Below are positions 1 to 10,654 of a stretch of 64,000 nucleotides of DNA, piece after piece (the stretch's first letter is position 1; the number at the start of each line of letters is the position of its first letter). Location: positions 200,596 to 264,595 of the forward strand of contig VZQC01013306.1 in the NCBI GenBank assembly GCA_009823505.1. Reading direction: 5' to 3'. The stretch comes from Rhizomys pruinosus. Its lineage: Eukaryota > Chordata > Mammalia > Rodentia > Spalacidae. A model generated the notes under the pieces. The model saw only the letters and a program-made list of their open reading frames with translations, was not told where the DNA came from and did not search any database. A program made the translations under genes and the position numbers.

Positions 1-469
1 AATGAGCCAAGGTCTGGAGAGGTTGTGGAAAGGGACACACACCAGTCACCAGCTGGTAGGGAACCACTATGAAGCAGTGTAAAACAATTGGAAGACTCAA
101 AATAGCTTGCCACTGACCACCTCACTTCCCAGGCTTATCATAGTCACCAGTGTCATGGAGATACAACAGAAGAAGAAAGCCAGTCCTGAATTTATTTCAT
201 TAAAAACATATTGTTACTTGGATAATAGAATCATTGTTGTATTTTAAAGACAAGCTGGCATCCAGCTATGAGAGAAAATGTGATTTTTGTCTTTAGTGAT
301 TACTCAATCAATGGATCGTTTATACTTCTTACCTGCAATTTTCATTCTTGTTTTACCAGAACTGTAATCAGTCCCTGTGTACCTGTACTCAGACCCCTTC
401 ATCTAATCCACTATCAAAGTTGATAGAAATACCTATGTTTTTTTTCCCAATCATGGGTGTTATAAAAGA
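1..469. other. No recognised feature
   Basis: I see no gene, SINE or LINE signature here. It is AT-rich with scattered stops in all frames. Confidence 0.4.
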
Positions 470-885
470 GTACGAGCAATAAACATGGATGAACAAATAT
501 TTTTGCACTCAAGTATCATGACAGCATGCTCAACTCCCATGCAAGCTCAAACCAGACAAAATGCAAGCATACATATAAGTGGATATAAAACCCCAACCCA
601 ACCTGAGGAAATTGTGGCAAAGAATGGCAGCTGGGAGGGAGAAAGGCAGTCTCTTTCTAGGATGGACCTCTCCTATTGCTTAGTCAGATTCTTATGGATT
701 GGCACCACAAACAAGGAAATTGGGTCCACAATTTAAACTCTATACGGACATACAAGGATATGTATATATATATATACAGGAGGGTGTACAGGAGATGGGT
801 ATACAGGAGGGTATCTCAATATAATCAAATATGTTGTATGAAAATTGCAGAAATTCAATCAAATTTCTTTTTTCACAATTAAATT
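470..885 (+). repeat. L1 3'-UTR-like fragment
   Basis: The stretch from the TGACAGCATGC / CAAACCAGACAAAATGCAAGC block to the terminal ATATGTTGTATGAAAATTGC...TTCAATCAAA resembles rodent L1 (Lx-type) 3' UTR ends. The 17583-17760 L1 tail in this window has the same ending (ATATGTTGTATGAAATACAC...TTCAATAAAA). The two short open frames inside it are not genes. The family call rests on similarity between copies, not on a database match. Confidence 0.5.
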
Positions 886-2680
886 CCTATGTTTCTGCAA
901 GAGCAGAACAATTTGTTTGTAGACACCATGGTTCTTAACATAGTTTTTAATATGAATGGCAGTATTTGAGGCATGATTCATTGGTACTATATGTCATGAC
1001 AGCATGTGCAGTGAAAGCACAAGTATTATATGTTCAGAAACCACCTCTGCAGAGTTATGTGAGGCAACAGGTAGAGCGACTGCCATAAATAGCCAGGATT
1101 TGGTAGGTGTTGAATTTTTTAATTAATTTTTGGTCACCTCAGAATCAGAAGTCTTACTATTGCCATTTTTCTGGACACATTAACTTATTTGTTCCTATAT
1201 GGGCTCATAATCAACAGTTTAAATCTGATATTACATTATAATATAATATATGTATGAATACATAATCTATTAGTTCTATTTTGGATGGCTCTGGTTGTTG
1301 AACTGAATTTGCTAATAGATGCCTCATTATAGAAATGTATTCATTACCTTACCATGCTTTAACACACCATTAATTTGAATGTAACACTTCAGATAGTTTT
1401 CTCCATTTTTTTAAAGTTGTGTATTCCTAGCACAGAGCATGTATTTTGGGGAGTATCCAAATTATGTCTTTCAAATAAATTCACAGACTATGTCATTGCA
1501 ATTTATTTTCCTATTGAGTTTGATTAAACAAATTTGCCGCATGTTGATTTTTCCATTTTATAGTTACAGATGTTTTAGTAGTTCTGCATTTAGGATGTCT
1601 GTGAAGTAGAGTTTTTCTAATTTTCAGAGGTTCCCTGGTCTAGTAATAGAAATTTTCATTCCCAGACAGAATAAAGAACTTTGGTTCCTCTGCTTATTCT
1701 TCTTCATATTCAAACTGGGACTAGACTTTTCCTGATGTTTTAGAGATGAATAATCATGTAAAATGCAAATTAACCTTTTCAAGACTAGAAAGCATGGGCT
1801 TCTGCATGCAGTTACTACTTAAAAAATTCTCTCAAAGCATACTCATGAGTTAAAGGTGTTTTCTACCATATTAACATTTTGAAACAGCAGAAAAATATGT
1901 AGACATTTATTTATTTCATTTTAGAACTGAGATATTTTAGTGAATAGCCAAATCTTTGGAAAAACTTCCTAGAAAGAGAATTATTGGGTGAAAGAACAAG
2001 TAGATTTTAAAGATACAGAATATTGAATTTTAGATACAGAAACATTGAAATTTAGACCCTCTCGGCATTTATCAGAATGCTAACCTCCCTTTGCTAATGT
2101 CACATGTTACTGATAATCGCCAATGCTTAGGGCTGAAAATAGGATTTCAGTGTTGTTTGTATGTGCATTCTTTGATTGCTAGTGAGACTGAACAGCATAT
2201 CGAATAGGCATTGCTTAAAGTGCAAAGAAGGGGAGGGAAGAGATAAGGAATCTTATATTGATTGTTTTAATATTCACGTTCTGATTCCCATAATTGAAGT
2301 ATAAAAACAATGTTTTCATAAAACCTCTTCCCTTATCAACCAGTTAGCTTTTCCTCAGCCTTTTTCCTATTCAGTTATCTGTTTTTCCAGTTTTCCAGGT
2401 AGAGCTGGAGCAAGAGACATGGCCTAGGACTGGGATATTTAATTAAATTTTAATGTCTCTTTTCTCCTTTCAACCTGCCTACATTTAAGTTATGGACCCA
2501 GTACACTGTGGTACTACATCCTCCTTTGCTTAGAAGTCACAACTATATTATAAAACACAAAGCTACTATCATGGTTTGGTTCCTGAGCAACCAAAACTTA
2601 ATGAATCACCGTTCTTCATGTGTTGCTTCATGTTGTATCTCATAGACATTTGTACAACTTTGAAAGGATAAATATTTTAT
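886..2680. other. Unrecognised AT-rich DNA
   Basis: No gene, SINE or LINE signature was recognised. The composition is ordinary AT-rich rodent intergenic sequence. Confidence 0.4.
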
Positions 2681-2822
2681 TCTATTTCTGAGGATTTTAT
2701 AAATGAGTTTTATATTTGCATCATTTCCAACTTTCCTAATCACCTTCTGATTTTTCCCATGTCTACCCCTCACTCCCACTCAATTTCTTGTCCTTTACTT
2801 TATCACTGCTACATATACATAC

Positions 2823-2860
<38 letters not shown>

Positions 2861-3600
2861 ATACATATATATAAAATGCTTTTACTAGTGCTTATAGGTA
2901 CACATGCTACTGCTTAGGCCTGAGCACTTGGAATTAGTTCAGGGAGCTGATCACTGGATAAAAGCTGATTCTCTCTCCTTCAGCTAACATTGACTGAGCT
3001 CTTCATAGACAGGTGGGCCCAATAAATTTTCTCCCATCCACATTGACAGGTTGGTTGGTCTTTTCATTATGCAGGTTTTTGTAGTCTACTGCATTATTGA
3101 GATTTTATTTGTGCAGCTTCCCTATCGTGTTTAGAATGCACTATCTAGCAGCAGGTCTCCTGTTCCTCTGGCTCTTACATTCTTTCTGTCCCCTCTTCTA
3201 TGATGTTTCCTGAGCCTAAGATGTAGTGGTCAGTTGCAATAGGGGCTAAGCACCAACAAATTTCTTACTGTCTACATTTGGTAGACAAAGTTGAATAACT
3301 TTGTAATAGTCACTATCTGTTGCAAAAACAAAGCTGCTTTGATGAATGATAAGAGCTACATATATCTGTGAATATAAAGATAAGTACTTAGACTATAATA
3401 AGAAATTCTATTTGTTTAAGAAAGTGGCTGAAGTAGGTTCAGTCAATTTCAGTTCAATTACTCCAAGTCCTATGTTCAAAGTATATGGTGTCTCTAGCCA
3501 TAGGGTCTTACATTTGAATAATGGGAAGCAACCAATGACTGTAAACAGCCTTTATTATGTTGAGAATCTCTTGGACTATACTGACTAACAACTCTAAGGA
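2680..3600 (-). repeat. Antisense L1 (Lx-like) 3' UTR fragment
   Basis: The blocks near 2950-3030 (AAGCTGATTCTCTCTCCTTC...), 3165-3220 (GGCTCTTACATTCTTTCTGTCC...TGTTTCCTGAGCC) and 3353-3420 (AGAGCTACATATATCTGTGAATATAAAG) have the layout of rodent L1 3' UTR read from the minus strand. The 3165-3220 block matches the antisense L1 near 26840-26890. An 80-codon open frame at 3346-3588 lies in this repeat and is rejected as a gene. Confidence 0.5.
2826..2874. repeat. (TA)n microsatellite
   Basis: An alternating TA tract with a TACATGTATATACATATATATA extension, inside the antisense L1 3' UTR fragment. Confidence 0.9.
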
Positions 3601-4033
3601 ACTTTTCCCTGGTCTGGCACTGTGACTCTACTACTTGTTATTGATAAGTAGGTTTATGAAATAATACATTTCCTTATTATTTTTTCAGGCAAACTTTGTC
3701 TATTTATCTCTCTTTCCTCACTCCCCTGAAGTGATAATTAAAATAAAATAAATTAATAAATGACAAATAAGTTAATGAATCAAGTAGTGAAGTTATTCAG
3801 TGGATGTTTACTTAGAAGATATGTAGGAAAAAACAAGTCGTAAAGTCCGAAGTGATTTAAATTTCTTTTATGTCTGCTATTTACTAACAATGTTAGATGT
3901 GTGACTAATTAGAAAATCAATTAATGAGAAATTAGTCTAGGAAAGAAATAATGAATTCATATAATCCATTATAATGTATTAACTTATGTGCCGGTATGGT
4001 TTATAAAAAGATGAAAAGTAAAAAAAACAAAAA
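3601..4033. other. No recognised feature
   Basis: AT-rich sequence with no recognisable element or gene. Confidence 0.35.
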
Positions 4034-4201
4034 GCTGGGTGTGGTGGTGCATGCCTTTAATCCCAGCACTTGGGAGGCAGAGGCAGGTGGATCACTGTGA
4101 GTTTGAGGCCAGCCTGGTTTACAAGGTGAGTTCCAGGACAGCTGGGGCTACAGGGAAACCCTGTCTGAAAAAGACCAAAACAAAACAAAACAAAACAAAA
4201 A
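4034..4201 (+). repeat. B1 SINE
   Basis: A full-length B1 (7SL-derived) starting GCTGGGTGTGGTGGTGCATG. It has CCTTTAATCCCAGCACTTGG, the GCCAGCCTGG block and a CAAAA-rich tail. The short frames on either strand are B1 by-products. Confidence 0.95.
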
Positions 4202-5460
4202 AACATAAGAGTTTGGTGGGTGATTGTTATTTGAATATACAATTATCTTTGTTTCTAGATATTCATAAGAGTTTGAATCTAGGATTCCTACAGATACAAA
4301 ATCTGTGGATGTTTAAGTTCTCTTTATAAAGTAATTTGTTTTCATATAATCTAGGCATTTCTTCTCATATGCTTTACATTATATCTCTCTGTAGTACATA
4401 ACAAAATATAATAGACTGTAATTCTTAAGGAATGCTAATGAAAATATCTATACATATTTAGTACAGGCAGAAAAGTTTTTACAAAATTTTGATAAATGGT
4501 TGGTTGGAAGCATAGATGCATAATATAAAGCTGGGGAGACAATAGTACTGTGACTTAACTTATAATTAGATGAACTGTCTTGTGTTGAGGGAAACCTCAA
4601 GCTATTACCATAGAAAACCAACTTCTGTATATATGTATGACAACAGAGTTTACTGACGCTTTTACAATGAAAAAACTACCTTTCTATTTTCTAATAATTA
4701 ATGTAAGAAAACATGTTAGAAAAGTAATCAGAATAGTAAAAATAGAGTATAAATGGCAAGAGTCAGTTCACAAAGATAATAACTTTTAGTTCCTAAGAGA
4801 AACTGAGCAATATAGAAACAGTGCTGGAATTCAAGAAAGACAGGTGGAACAAATAAGCACCTGTGGGTGTTGGCTACAGTGATAGACAGTGAATTTAAAA
4901 ATTAAGCAAGCCCTTGAAGTCTTTCCATACAACTTTAAATTTCAGGAAATGAACCATTTAAATGTGAAGCATTTCAGGGGACTACCTCCATAAAGAGCTT
5001 TCTTCTCCACCATATGAACATAAATAGTATCTTTAGTTACAAGGTCAGCAGCTTTTGACCCTGAAAACTGATTATTTCTACATTTTATTTCTTTTGCAGA
5101 ATTATTTCTTTTTTAAAAAATACATCTTGTTGTAGCTTACCTTGTAATGATTAGCTTTTCTTTTCTTTAGCCAAAACATCTAACAGAAACAACATAAACA
5201 GTTTTAGAGGGTTCTCCCCAACAAGGAGAGGAGGACATGCTGGAACAGAGGAGTTCCCATCATAGAAGGCCAAGGCATATATAGGGAGATCCCAGGATTT
5301 AGCTGGATTTCATCTTCCTCTTTTCTGTTTCCTATATGGCAGACTCAAGAAAAAAAATTAAATTTGGTGAAGGACTAAATAATTACGAAACATTTCTGCT
5401 GGAAATCTTATGTCAAGACTCAGGAGGATTTTTCTGTAGAACCATCACTATTATTTATTT
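4202..5460. other. No recognised feature
   Basis: About 1.26 kb with no gene or repeat that I can name. Some of it may be heavily decayed repeat. Confidence 0.35.
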
Positions 5461-5672
5461 GTAACCTACCATTCTTCTTAACTTTATTTTATGTATGAGA
5501 GTGATTAGGTTGCATGTATGTAATGGTTCCCATGTGTGCAATGGCCTTGGAAATCAGAAGAGGGCATCATATTCTCTGAAGCTGGAGATATAGATAGTTG
5601 TTAGCTGCCATTTGAGTGCTGGGGACTGAACCTGAGTTCTCTGTAAACCCTTGAGTCATCTCTCCAGACCTA
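5461..5672 (-). repeat. Old B3/B2-type SINE
   Basis: Read on the minus strand it starts AGGTCTGGAGAGATGACTCA and carries the tRNA-like promoter region, then the AGAAGAGGGCATCA-type body (plus strand). It is much more divergent than the B2 copies elsewhere in the window, which fits B3 or an old B2. Confidence 0.75.
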
Positions 5673-5689
5673 TAATCATTTTTTAAAGT

Positions 5690-7410
5690 ATGGTTATACA
5701 AGGTCATTACCATATAAGAATATAAAATATTGCAAACATTTCCCCATAGTCCACCTTCTTCACCCTCTCTTTATTAATCCTCTTTGTTCTCTAGATAGTT
5801 TCACTTATTCTTTCTATAAAGTCTGGGTCCCACATGTGACATTTGTTTTTCAGAAATTGAAAGATATGTTTTTAAAATGGTAATTTCTGGTTGCATTCAT
5901 TTTCCTGAAAACAACATAATTTATTTCTTCTTTATGTATAAAAAATTTCTCGTGAAAACCTAATCCCTTTTTATCCATTTCTCTGTTTTAAACAGCTAGG
6001 TTATTTACAAGTTTAGCTATTGTGACTAGTGCTGCAATAAACATTGATGTGCAAGTAGTTCTGTGATATGTTGGCGTGGAGTCTTTTGAGTAAATATCCA
6101 GGAATTGTATACTTAGGTCATATGGTAAGTCTCTTTTTTGCTGTTTGAGGACCATCCCTACTGATTATTTTAGTGGCTGGACTATTTCACACTCTCAAAA
6201 GAGAGTTGCCAATAAAAGTCCCTCTTTTCCCACATCCTTGCCTGCAACTGTCATTTTCTTGATGACTGTCATCTAGACAGGGATGAGATAAAATTCCAAT
6301 GTAGTTTTTAATTGTAATTCTTATATTGCTACTAAGGTTGGATTTTAATATATATTTATTAGCCCTTTATGCTTCACTGTTTGAGAACTATTTGCTTTTT
6401 TAACTACCTCATTCTTTAAATTGTGTTGTTTGGTTTTCTGATATTTTGAGCTGTATGTATATTATTGTTATACATAGCAATGTCTTTTTTTCTGATTCTG
6501 TACACAGACTTTTTGCTGTGCAGAAGCATTGTAGTTTCATGTGGTCTCAGTTTTCATTTGTTGACTTTATTTAATGAGTTAGTAGAGTAAAAATCCTTTC
6601 TGTAACATGTATCTTGACGTGTTTGCCCTACTGTTTCCTCTATCAGATTCAGCATTTCAGCCTTTTGTTAATATCTTTGATACATGTGGAATAGATTTTT
6701 GTACAATATGAGGACCAGGGGCATGCTTTTATTATTCTACATGTGTATTTCCAATTTTACAACCACCATTTGTTGAAGAAGCTATCTTTTCTCCAATATA
6801 TTTTTGGTGTCTTTGTAAAAAATATGCCTGGGTTTACTTAGGGTCCCATATTCTATTCCATTGATCTATATCTGTTATATCTGTGTTCTGTGCCCAGCAC
6901 CAAGCTGCTTGTCATATCGTGATTGGATAGTTCAACTTGAAATCAGGTATGGAGTACTTCCATGATCTTTTTTATAAATCAAGATAATTTTGGTTATCCA
7001 GGGAATTTTTTGCTAGTATATTAATTTTAATAGTTTTTACTATCTGTGAAGAACAACATTGGGAATCTGATCGGAATTTCACTAAATCTGTTGATTGCCA
7101 TTTTCACAATATTAATTCTTCTAATCTATGAGCTTGAGAGGTCCTTTCATCTTTTACTCTCTTCAATTTCTCTCTTCAATGTTTTAAAGTTTTCATTTTA
7201 GAAATATTTCACTTCCTTGGTTAGACTTACTTCTAGGAAATGTTTGAAGAATTGTGAATAGGATTTTTAAAACATGTACATTATAGGTGCACAAGAAAGC
7301 TGTTCAGTTTTGTATGATAATTTTGTATCTTTCAACTTTGATAAGTTTTTACTACATCTAATAGTTTTCTAATCAAGTTTTTAGGGCTTCTTATGTATAG
7401 AATCTTAACA
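5690..7410 (-). repeat. Antisense LINE-1, ORF2 3' part
   Basis: Minus-strand L1 ORF2 C-terminal and reverse-transcriptase sequence. The block at 6015-6060 (GCTATTGTGACTAGTGCTGC AATAAACATTG) corresponds to the same position as 32950-32990 in the younger L1 of this window. It also contains the GATCTATATCTGTTATATCTG...CCAGCACCAAGCTG block typical of L1 RT antisense. It is interrupted by the solo LTR at 7411 and resumes at 7996, 16488 and 18085. It has many stops and frameshifts and no coding capacity. Confidence 0.85.
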
Positions 7411-7999
7411 CTTGTGCTATGCCCTGGATCCAAGACCCTCACAGACCACCATGAGATGTGACACTGATGCAAAGGCAGAGAATCTTTTTATCAGCAAGCT
7501 TAAGCCCAGGCTGGTACAGCAGGACTGGGGAGAGCCTCGAGGCTCTGTACAGGCACTCATTTTAAAGGGAAAAATCACAAGCAGGGGGCTTTCCAAGCCT
7601 TGGCGTTACAGGATTAGTGGTCTTGTATAACTCAGCAAAAACGTGCATGGGGGTAGGCTGTGGGTTTGGCGGGCTTGTAAGAGCTCTGACGGTTGGGGGG
7701 GAGTGGTGGTGGTGGTGAAGGGGAAGAGGATTCATGGTATATTTCCTGGAATTGTTGTGTTGTCGAAAACATATAATTCCTGGGATTGTTGGGTTATGTT
7801 GAAAACATGCTTATCTGGCCCTTGCACTGACCACCTGCAACAGTTATTTCAAAAACATGTTTATCCTGATCCCTACATAGTCTTCCTGCAGCTTTTATTT
7901 TTAACTTTTCTGGTATAGGTGGCAGTTCTCCCTTTTGTCTAGGATGGAGGCTTTGGTATGGTCAACAAAATAGGTTTTTAACTCATTGCTCTTCACTTG
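7411..7999 (-). mobile_element. Solo LTR of a class I-like ERV with 4-bp target duplication
   Basis: A 581-bp element (7415-7995) starts TGCTATGCCC and ends GCTCTTCA. It is flanked by CTTG at 7411-7414 and 7996-7999 and interrupts the antisense L1, whose text continues cleanly across the gap. TG...CA ends and a 4-bp duplication are the signature of gammaretrovirus-like LTRs. Transcription is probably leftward: on the minus strand a TTTAAAA box is followed by a palindrome and then a GATAAAA near-polyA signal. No internal retroviral genes are present, so it is the remnant of LTR-LTR recombination. Two short forward frames inside are not genes. The LTR family name is unknown to me. Confidence 0.8.
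7531..7546. repeat. 16-bp perfect palindrome inside the solo LTR
   Basis: AGAGCCTCGAGGCTCT is a perfect inverted repeat. It lies between the minus-strand TTTAAAA box and the polyA-like signal, so it would fall at the start of R or the leader hairpin of the transcript. Confidence 0.85.
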
Positions 8000-8126
8000 C
8001 AAATAAGGATTCTTTGACTTCTTGTTTTTTTATTTGTAACTCTTGTATTTCTCTCTCTTGTCTTATTCTTCCATAAATAAACACCATATTTAGTAAGAGA
8101 GGACAAAATGGATATTCCTGATTTTA
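7996..8126 (-). repeat. Antisense L1 segment between solo LTR and provirus
   Basis: L1 ORF2 antisense sequence (TGCAAATAAGGATTCTTTGAC...CTTGTATTTCTCTC) continues the 5690-7410 segment. It stops at ATTTTA (8121-8126), which is the left target duplication of the provirus. Confidence 0.85.
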
Positions 8127-8436
8127 TGCCAGGAGCCAAGTCACCTCATGGAAAATTACTAGCTTGCTTAACTCAGGAATTTATGGGTGTGATGAGCATT
8201 GCAGTCATTGAAAGGACATCTGGTACTCTCAGATACACCTTTCCCTCTCTCCGATCTGTGGTGACTCACTGCTCGCCAACGGATTTTTCCGCCCGCTTGC
8301 CTTTTTAAACCCTGCGCAAAATAAAGACTATGGAGCTTGATCAGAACACTGTCTTTCTCTCATTCTTTGTGTCCTTTGTCCCCCATTCTTTTGCCCCCTT
8401 CTCAGGTCTGCATTGATGACCCCACAGGCCAGGGCA
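8127..8436 (+). repeat. 5' LTR (310 bp)
   Basis: Begins TGCCAGGAGCC and ends CCAGGGCA. It aligns throughout with 16174-16487. A TATA-like TTTTTAAA lies at 8302-8309 and a polyadenylation signal AATAAA at 8320-8325, so R should begin close to the signal. About 30 differences from the 3' LTR by eye, several of them CpG transitions, plus a small indel in the region after AATAAA. It is short for a retroviral LTR but within the range seen in type-D viruses. Confidence 0.95.
8302..8325 (+). promoter_or_regulatory. LTR core promoter box and polyA signal
   Basis: TTTTTAAA (8302-8309) is the only TATA-like box and AATAAA (8320-8325) follows 10 bases later. Both are conserved at the equivalent positions of the 3' LTR (AATAAA at 16367-16372). 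Such close spacing puts the signal just before or at the start of the transcript, as in short betaretroviral LTRs; the start site itself is inferred. Confidence 0.65.
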
Positions 8437-8438
8437 CC

Positions 8439-8460
8439 TGGCGCCCAATGTGGCCCTCGA
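8439..8460 (+). promoter_or_regulatory. Primer-binding site, tRNA-Lys(CUU)-like
   Basis: TGGCGCCCAATGTGGCCCTC GA starts two bases after the LTR end. It matches the complement of the tRNA-Lys1,2 3' end at 19 of 22 positions, with mismatches at positions 11, 16 and 17. A tRNA-Lys1,2 primer is standard for MPMV-like betaretroviruses. Proline or phenylalanine primers do not fit. Confidence 0.8.
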
Positions 8461-8618
8461 GGAACGGGGGATTTGATTGAACGTCGCTACACAGAAAGAG
8501 GCCTCATCGCATCTGGATCACCGTGCTTTTCTTCGCGAAGAGTGGTCCGCAAGGAGATCACCACAGAGTCACCCGCCTGTGAGACTGATCCATAAAGGTA
8601 GGGAAAAGTGACGCAAAA
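8461..8618 (+). promoter_or_regulatory. Retroviral leader with packaging-type hairpin and splice donor
   Basis: A 158-base leader between primer site and gag. It contains the perfect palindrome TCTTCGCGAAGA (8530-8541), a plausible dimerisation or packaging stem. It also has a good splice-donor match AAAG|GTAGGG with the exon ending at 8597. A donor just upstream of gag is what an env subgenomic mRNA needs, and a matching acceptor lies at 14065. Confidence 0.5.
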
Positions 8619-10654
8619 ATGGGACAGACATTATACAAACATGATTTGTTTTTAAAGGTTCTCAAGGAGTCTCTCAGGATGCGAGGAACTAGGTTTAAGA
8701 AAAAAGATCTTAAGAAATTCTTTGATTTAATTTCTGATGTTTGCCCTTGGTTCCCTCAAGAAGGAACCATTGATGAAAAAAGATGGACTCGAATAGGTGA
8801 CTGCTTACAAGATTTTTATAAAACCTTCACTACAGAAAATGTTCCTGTCCTGGCCTTCTCCTATTGGAATTTAATTAATGAAATATTAACTATTCACAAA
8901 AAATGGCCAGATATCCAAGAGGTAGTTAAAAAGGGGAAAAGAACCTTTAGCAGAGCTCCTGACCTCCCTTTGTTTCTGAATCCATTTCCATTGCCATGCC
9001 AGAGCCAGAAAATTGCATTGAGCCCTCCAAGCCCATTATCACCCCTAAACCCTTGATAAAGGAGTCTCCCACTCTCCATCTTTATCCTTCCCTTAAGGAA
9101 TTTAAGACTCAACATGAGCCCACTGATGCCCTTTCCCCAGAGGAAGCTCATTCCCTTGAGGAGGAAGCAGCCAAATATAAAAATCCTGACTGGCCGCCCT
9201 TGCTATCCTCCCAGAACTGACCACCCCCATTTGTTGTAGCTCCCCCATTTTGTGCTCCCGCCTTTGATTCTGATATTACAGAAAACACCAAAGCAAAAGG
9301 TAGCCAAGAGGTCGCCTCACTTAGAAATTTACTCCAAATAAAAAAAACAACACCTAAACTTAATAAAGGAATTACAGGCATTGGATCTAGAACTAACTAC
9401 CTCTCCCTTGGTTCCCATCACACCCAAACCAGCATCCAGGAAAAAAAACCAAAAACATGTATACATGCCTTTCCCATTACTAGAAGCAAGGCCGACCCCA
9501 CTTCCAGTGAGGCAAATGAATCTGAGGAGGAAGGGGAAATCTCGGGTGAGGAAGCCTCGAATGATGAGAATCAGGATGAGGCCCCAACTGAGGAAAGCAA
9601 AGACACAACTTTAGCTTCAGGCCAACGATACCGCCATCTCAGCTTTAAACATGTAAAAGAATTAAAAGCTGCAGTTATGCTTTATGGCCTGGTAACGCTG
9701 TTCACTCTATCTATAATTGAAACCCTGAGTCATCAATGGCTCACACCTAATGACTGGTATCTCTTAGCCCATGCCACCTTGTCAGGAGGCAACTACATCC
9801 TTTGGAGAACTGACTTCAAAGAAAATTGTAGGGAAATAGCAGCTCGCAATTCCGAAAGCAAAACTGCTAAAACATGGGTTAAGGCTAAACTTCTGGGTCA
9901 GAGCCCTTATGATACCAATGAAAAACAGGCTAAGTTTCCTCCTGGCCTCCTGGTCCAAATCCAAAATGCATGTCTCAAAGCTTGGAAACGGCTCCCTCCT
10001 AAAGGGTCAGCAACCACCTCTTTAGCCAAAATTTGAAAGGGTCCCGACAAGCCATACAGTAATTTCATTAGCTGACTCACCGAGGTGGCTTAAAGACTTG
10101 TCAGACAAAATGAAAACAAAAGCGAGTTCATCAAAGCATCTCTTGCTTTCTAGAATGCAAACCCTGCCTGCCAAGCTGCCATTCGACCCTACCATAGTAA
10201 TAAAGATATCTCTGGCTACATTGGGCTTTGCACAGGCATTTGCTTGGCTCATTCCATCGGAATAGCAATAGGAGCTGCTCTTAAAAATTTCACTCGGGAT
10301 GACCACCCCAAGACCTGCTTTAATTGTAAACAACCGGAATGTTTTTCCAGGGAATGTACAGCCCCAAAAGCCGAACATCCACTTCCTCCCTCCTTATGTC
10401 CTCGATGTAAAAAAGGAAAGCATTGGGCCTCGGAATGCCATTCCAAAACAGAAGCCCATGGCAATACCCTGCCCCCAAAGTACGGAAACTCCCAGAGGGG
10501 CCAGCCTCTGGCCCCCAAAATGAGACAAACCCCTGGGGCTGTCAAGTTTGTCCCCCAAATGTCAAATCCTCAGGCTCAAACATCACCGATCTCTCCCGAG
10601 CAACCACAGGTAGTGCAGGACTGGACCTCTGTTCCTCCACCATCACAATATTAA
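8619..10654 (+). pseudogene. gag: gag, betaretrovirus (type D)-like, degraded
   Basis: Structural polyprotein. The start MGQTLYKHDLF has an N-myristoylation glycine and opens a matrix domain of about 110 residues with the betaretroviral CPWFPQEGTIDEKRW and FSYWNLINEI blocks. The matrix frame (8619-9056) is lost by a frameshift near 8990. The rest lies in another frame: an acidic spacer, capsid (about 9620-10270) and nucleocapsid ending at 10654. In-frame stops are TGA 9218, TGA 10034, TGA 10073, TAA 10091 and TAG 10151. The 10073 TGA falls where the major homology region (KGPDKPY...F) expects Arg, probably CGA to TGA. The first zinc knuckle (10316-10357) reads CX2CX4CX4C, its His replaced by Cys. 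The second (10397-10438) is an intact CX2CX4HX4C. Proline- and glutamine-rich sequence follows. Confidence 0.92.
10483..10515 (+). promoter_or_regulatory. gag-pro -1 ribosomal frameshift signal
   Basis: CGGAAAC (10483-10489) sits in the gag register as C GGA AAC, one base from the betaretroviral heptamer GGGAAAC. After a 7-base spacer comes a perfect 8-bp GC-rich stem, GGGGCCAG (10497-10504) with CTGGCCCC (10508-10515) around a 3-base loop. A -1 shift here leads straight into the pro frame holding dUTPase. Heptamer, spacing, stem and frame relation all agree. Confidence 0.8.

Noticed and set aside
7412..7918. Two forward frames (72 and 91 codons) as exons
   Set aside because: Both lie inside the solo LTR and read opposite to its inferred transcription.
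8108..8308. 66-codon frame across the provirus 5' edge and its 60-codon partner at 16173
   Set aside because: Both lie in the LTRs; the first begins in flanking L1. No superantigen-like or other LTR gene is evident.
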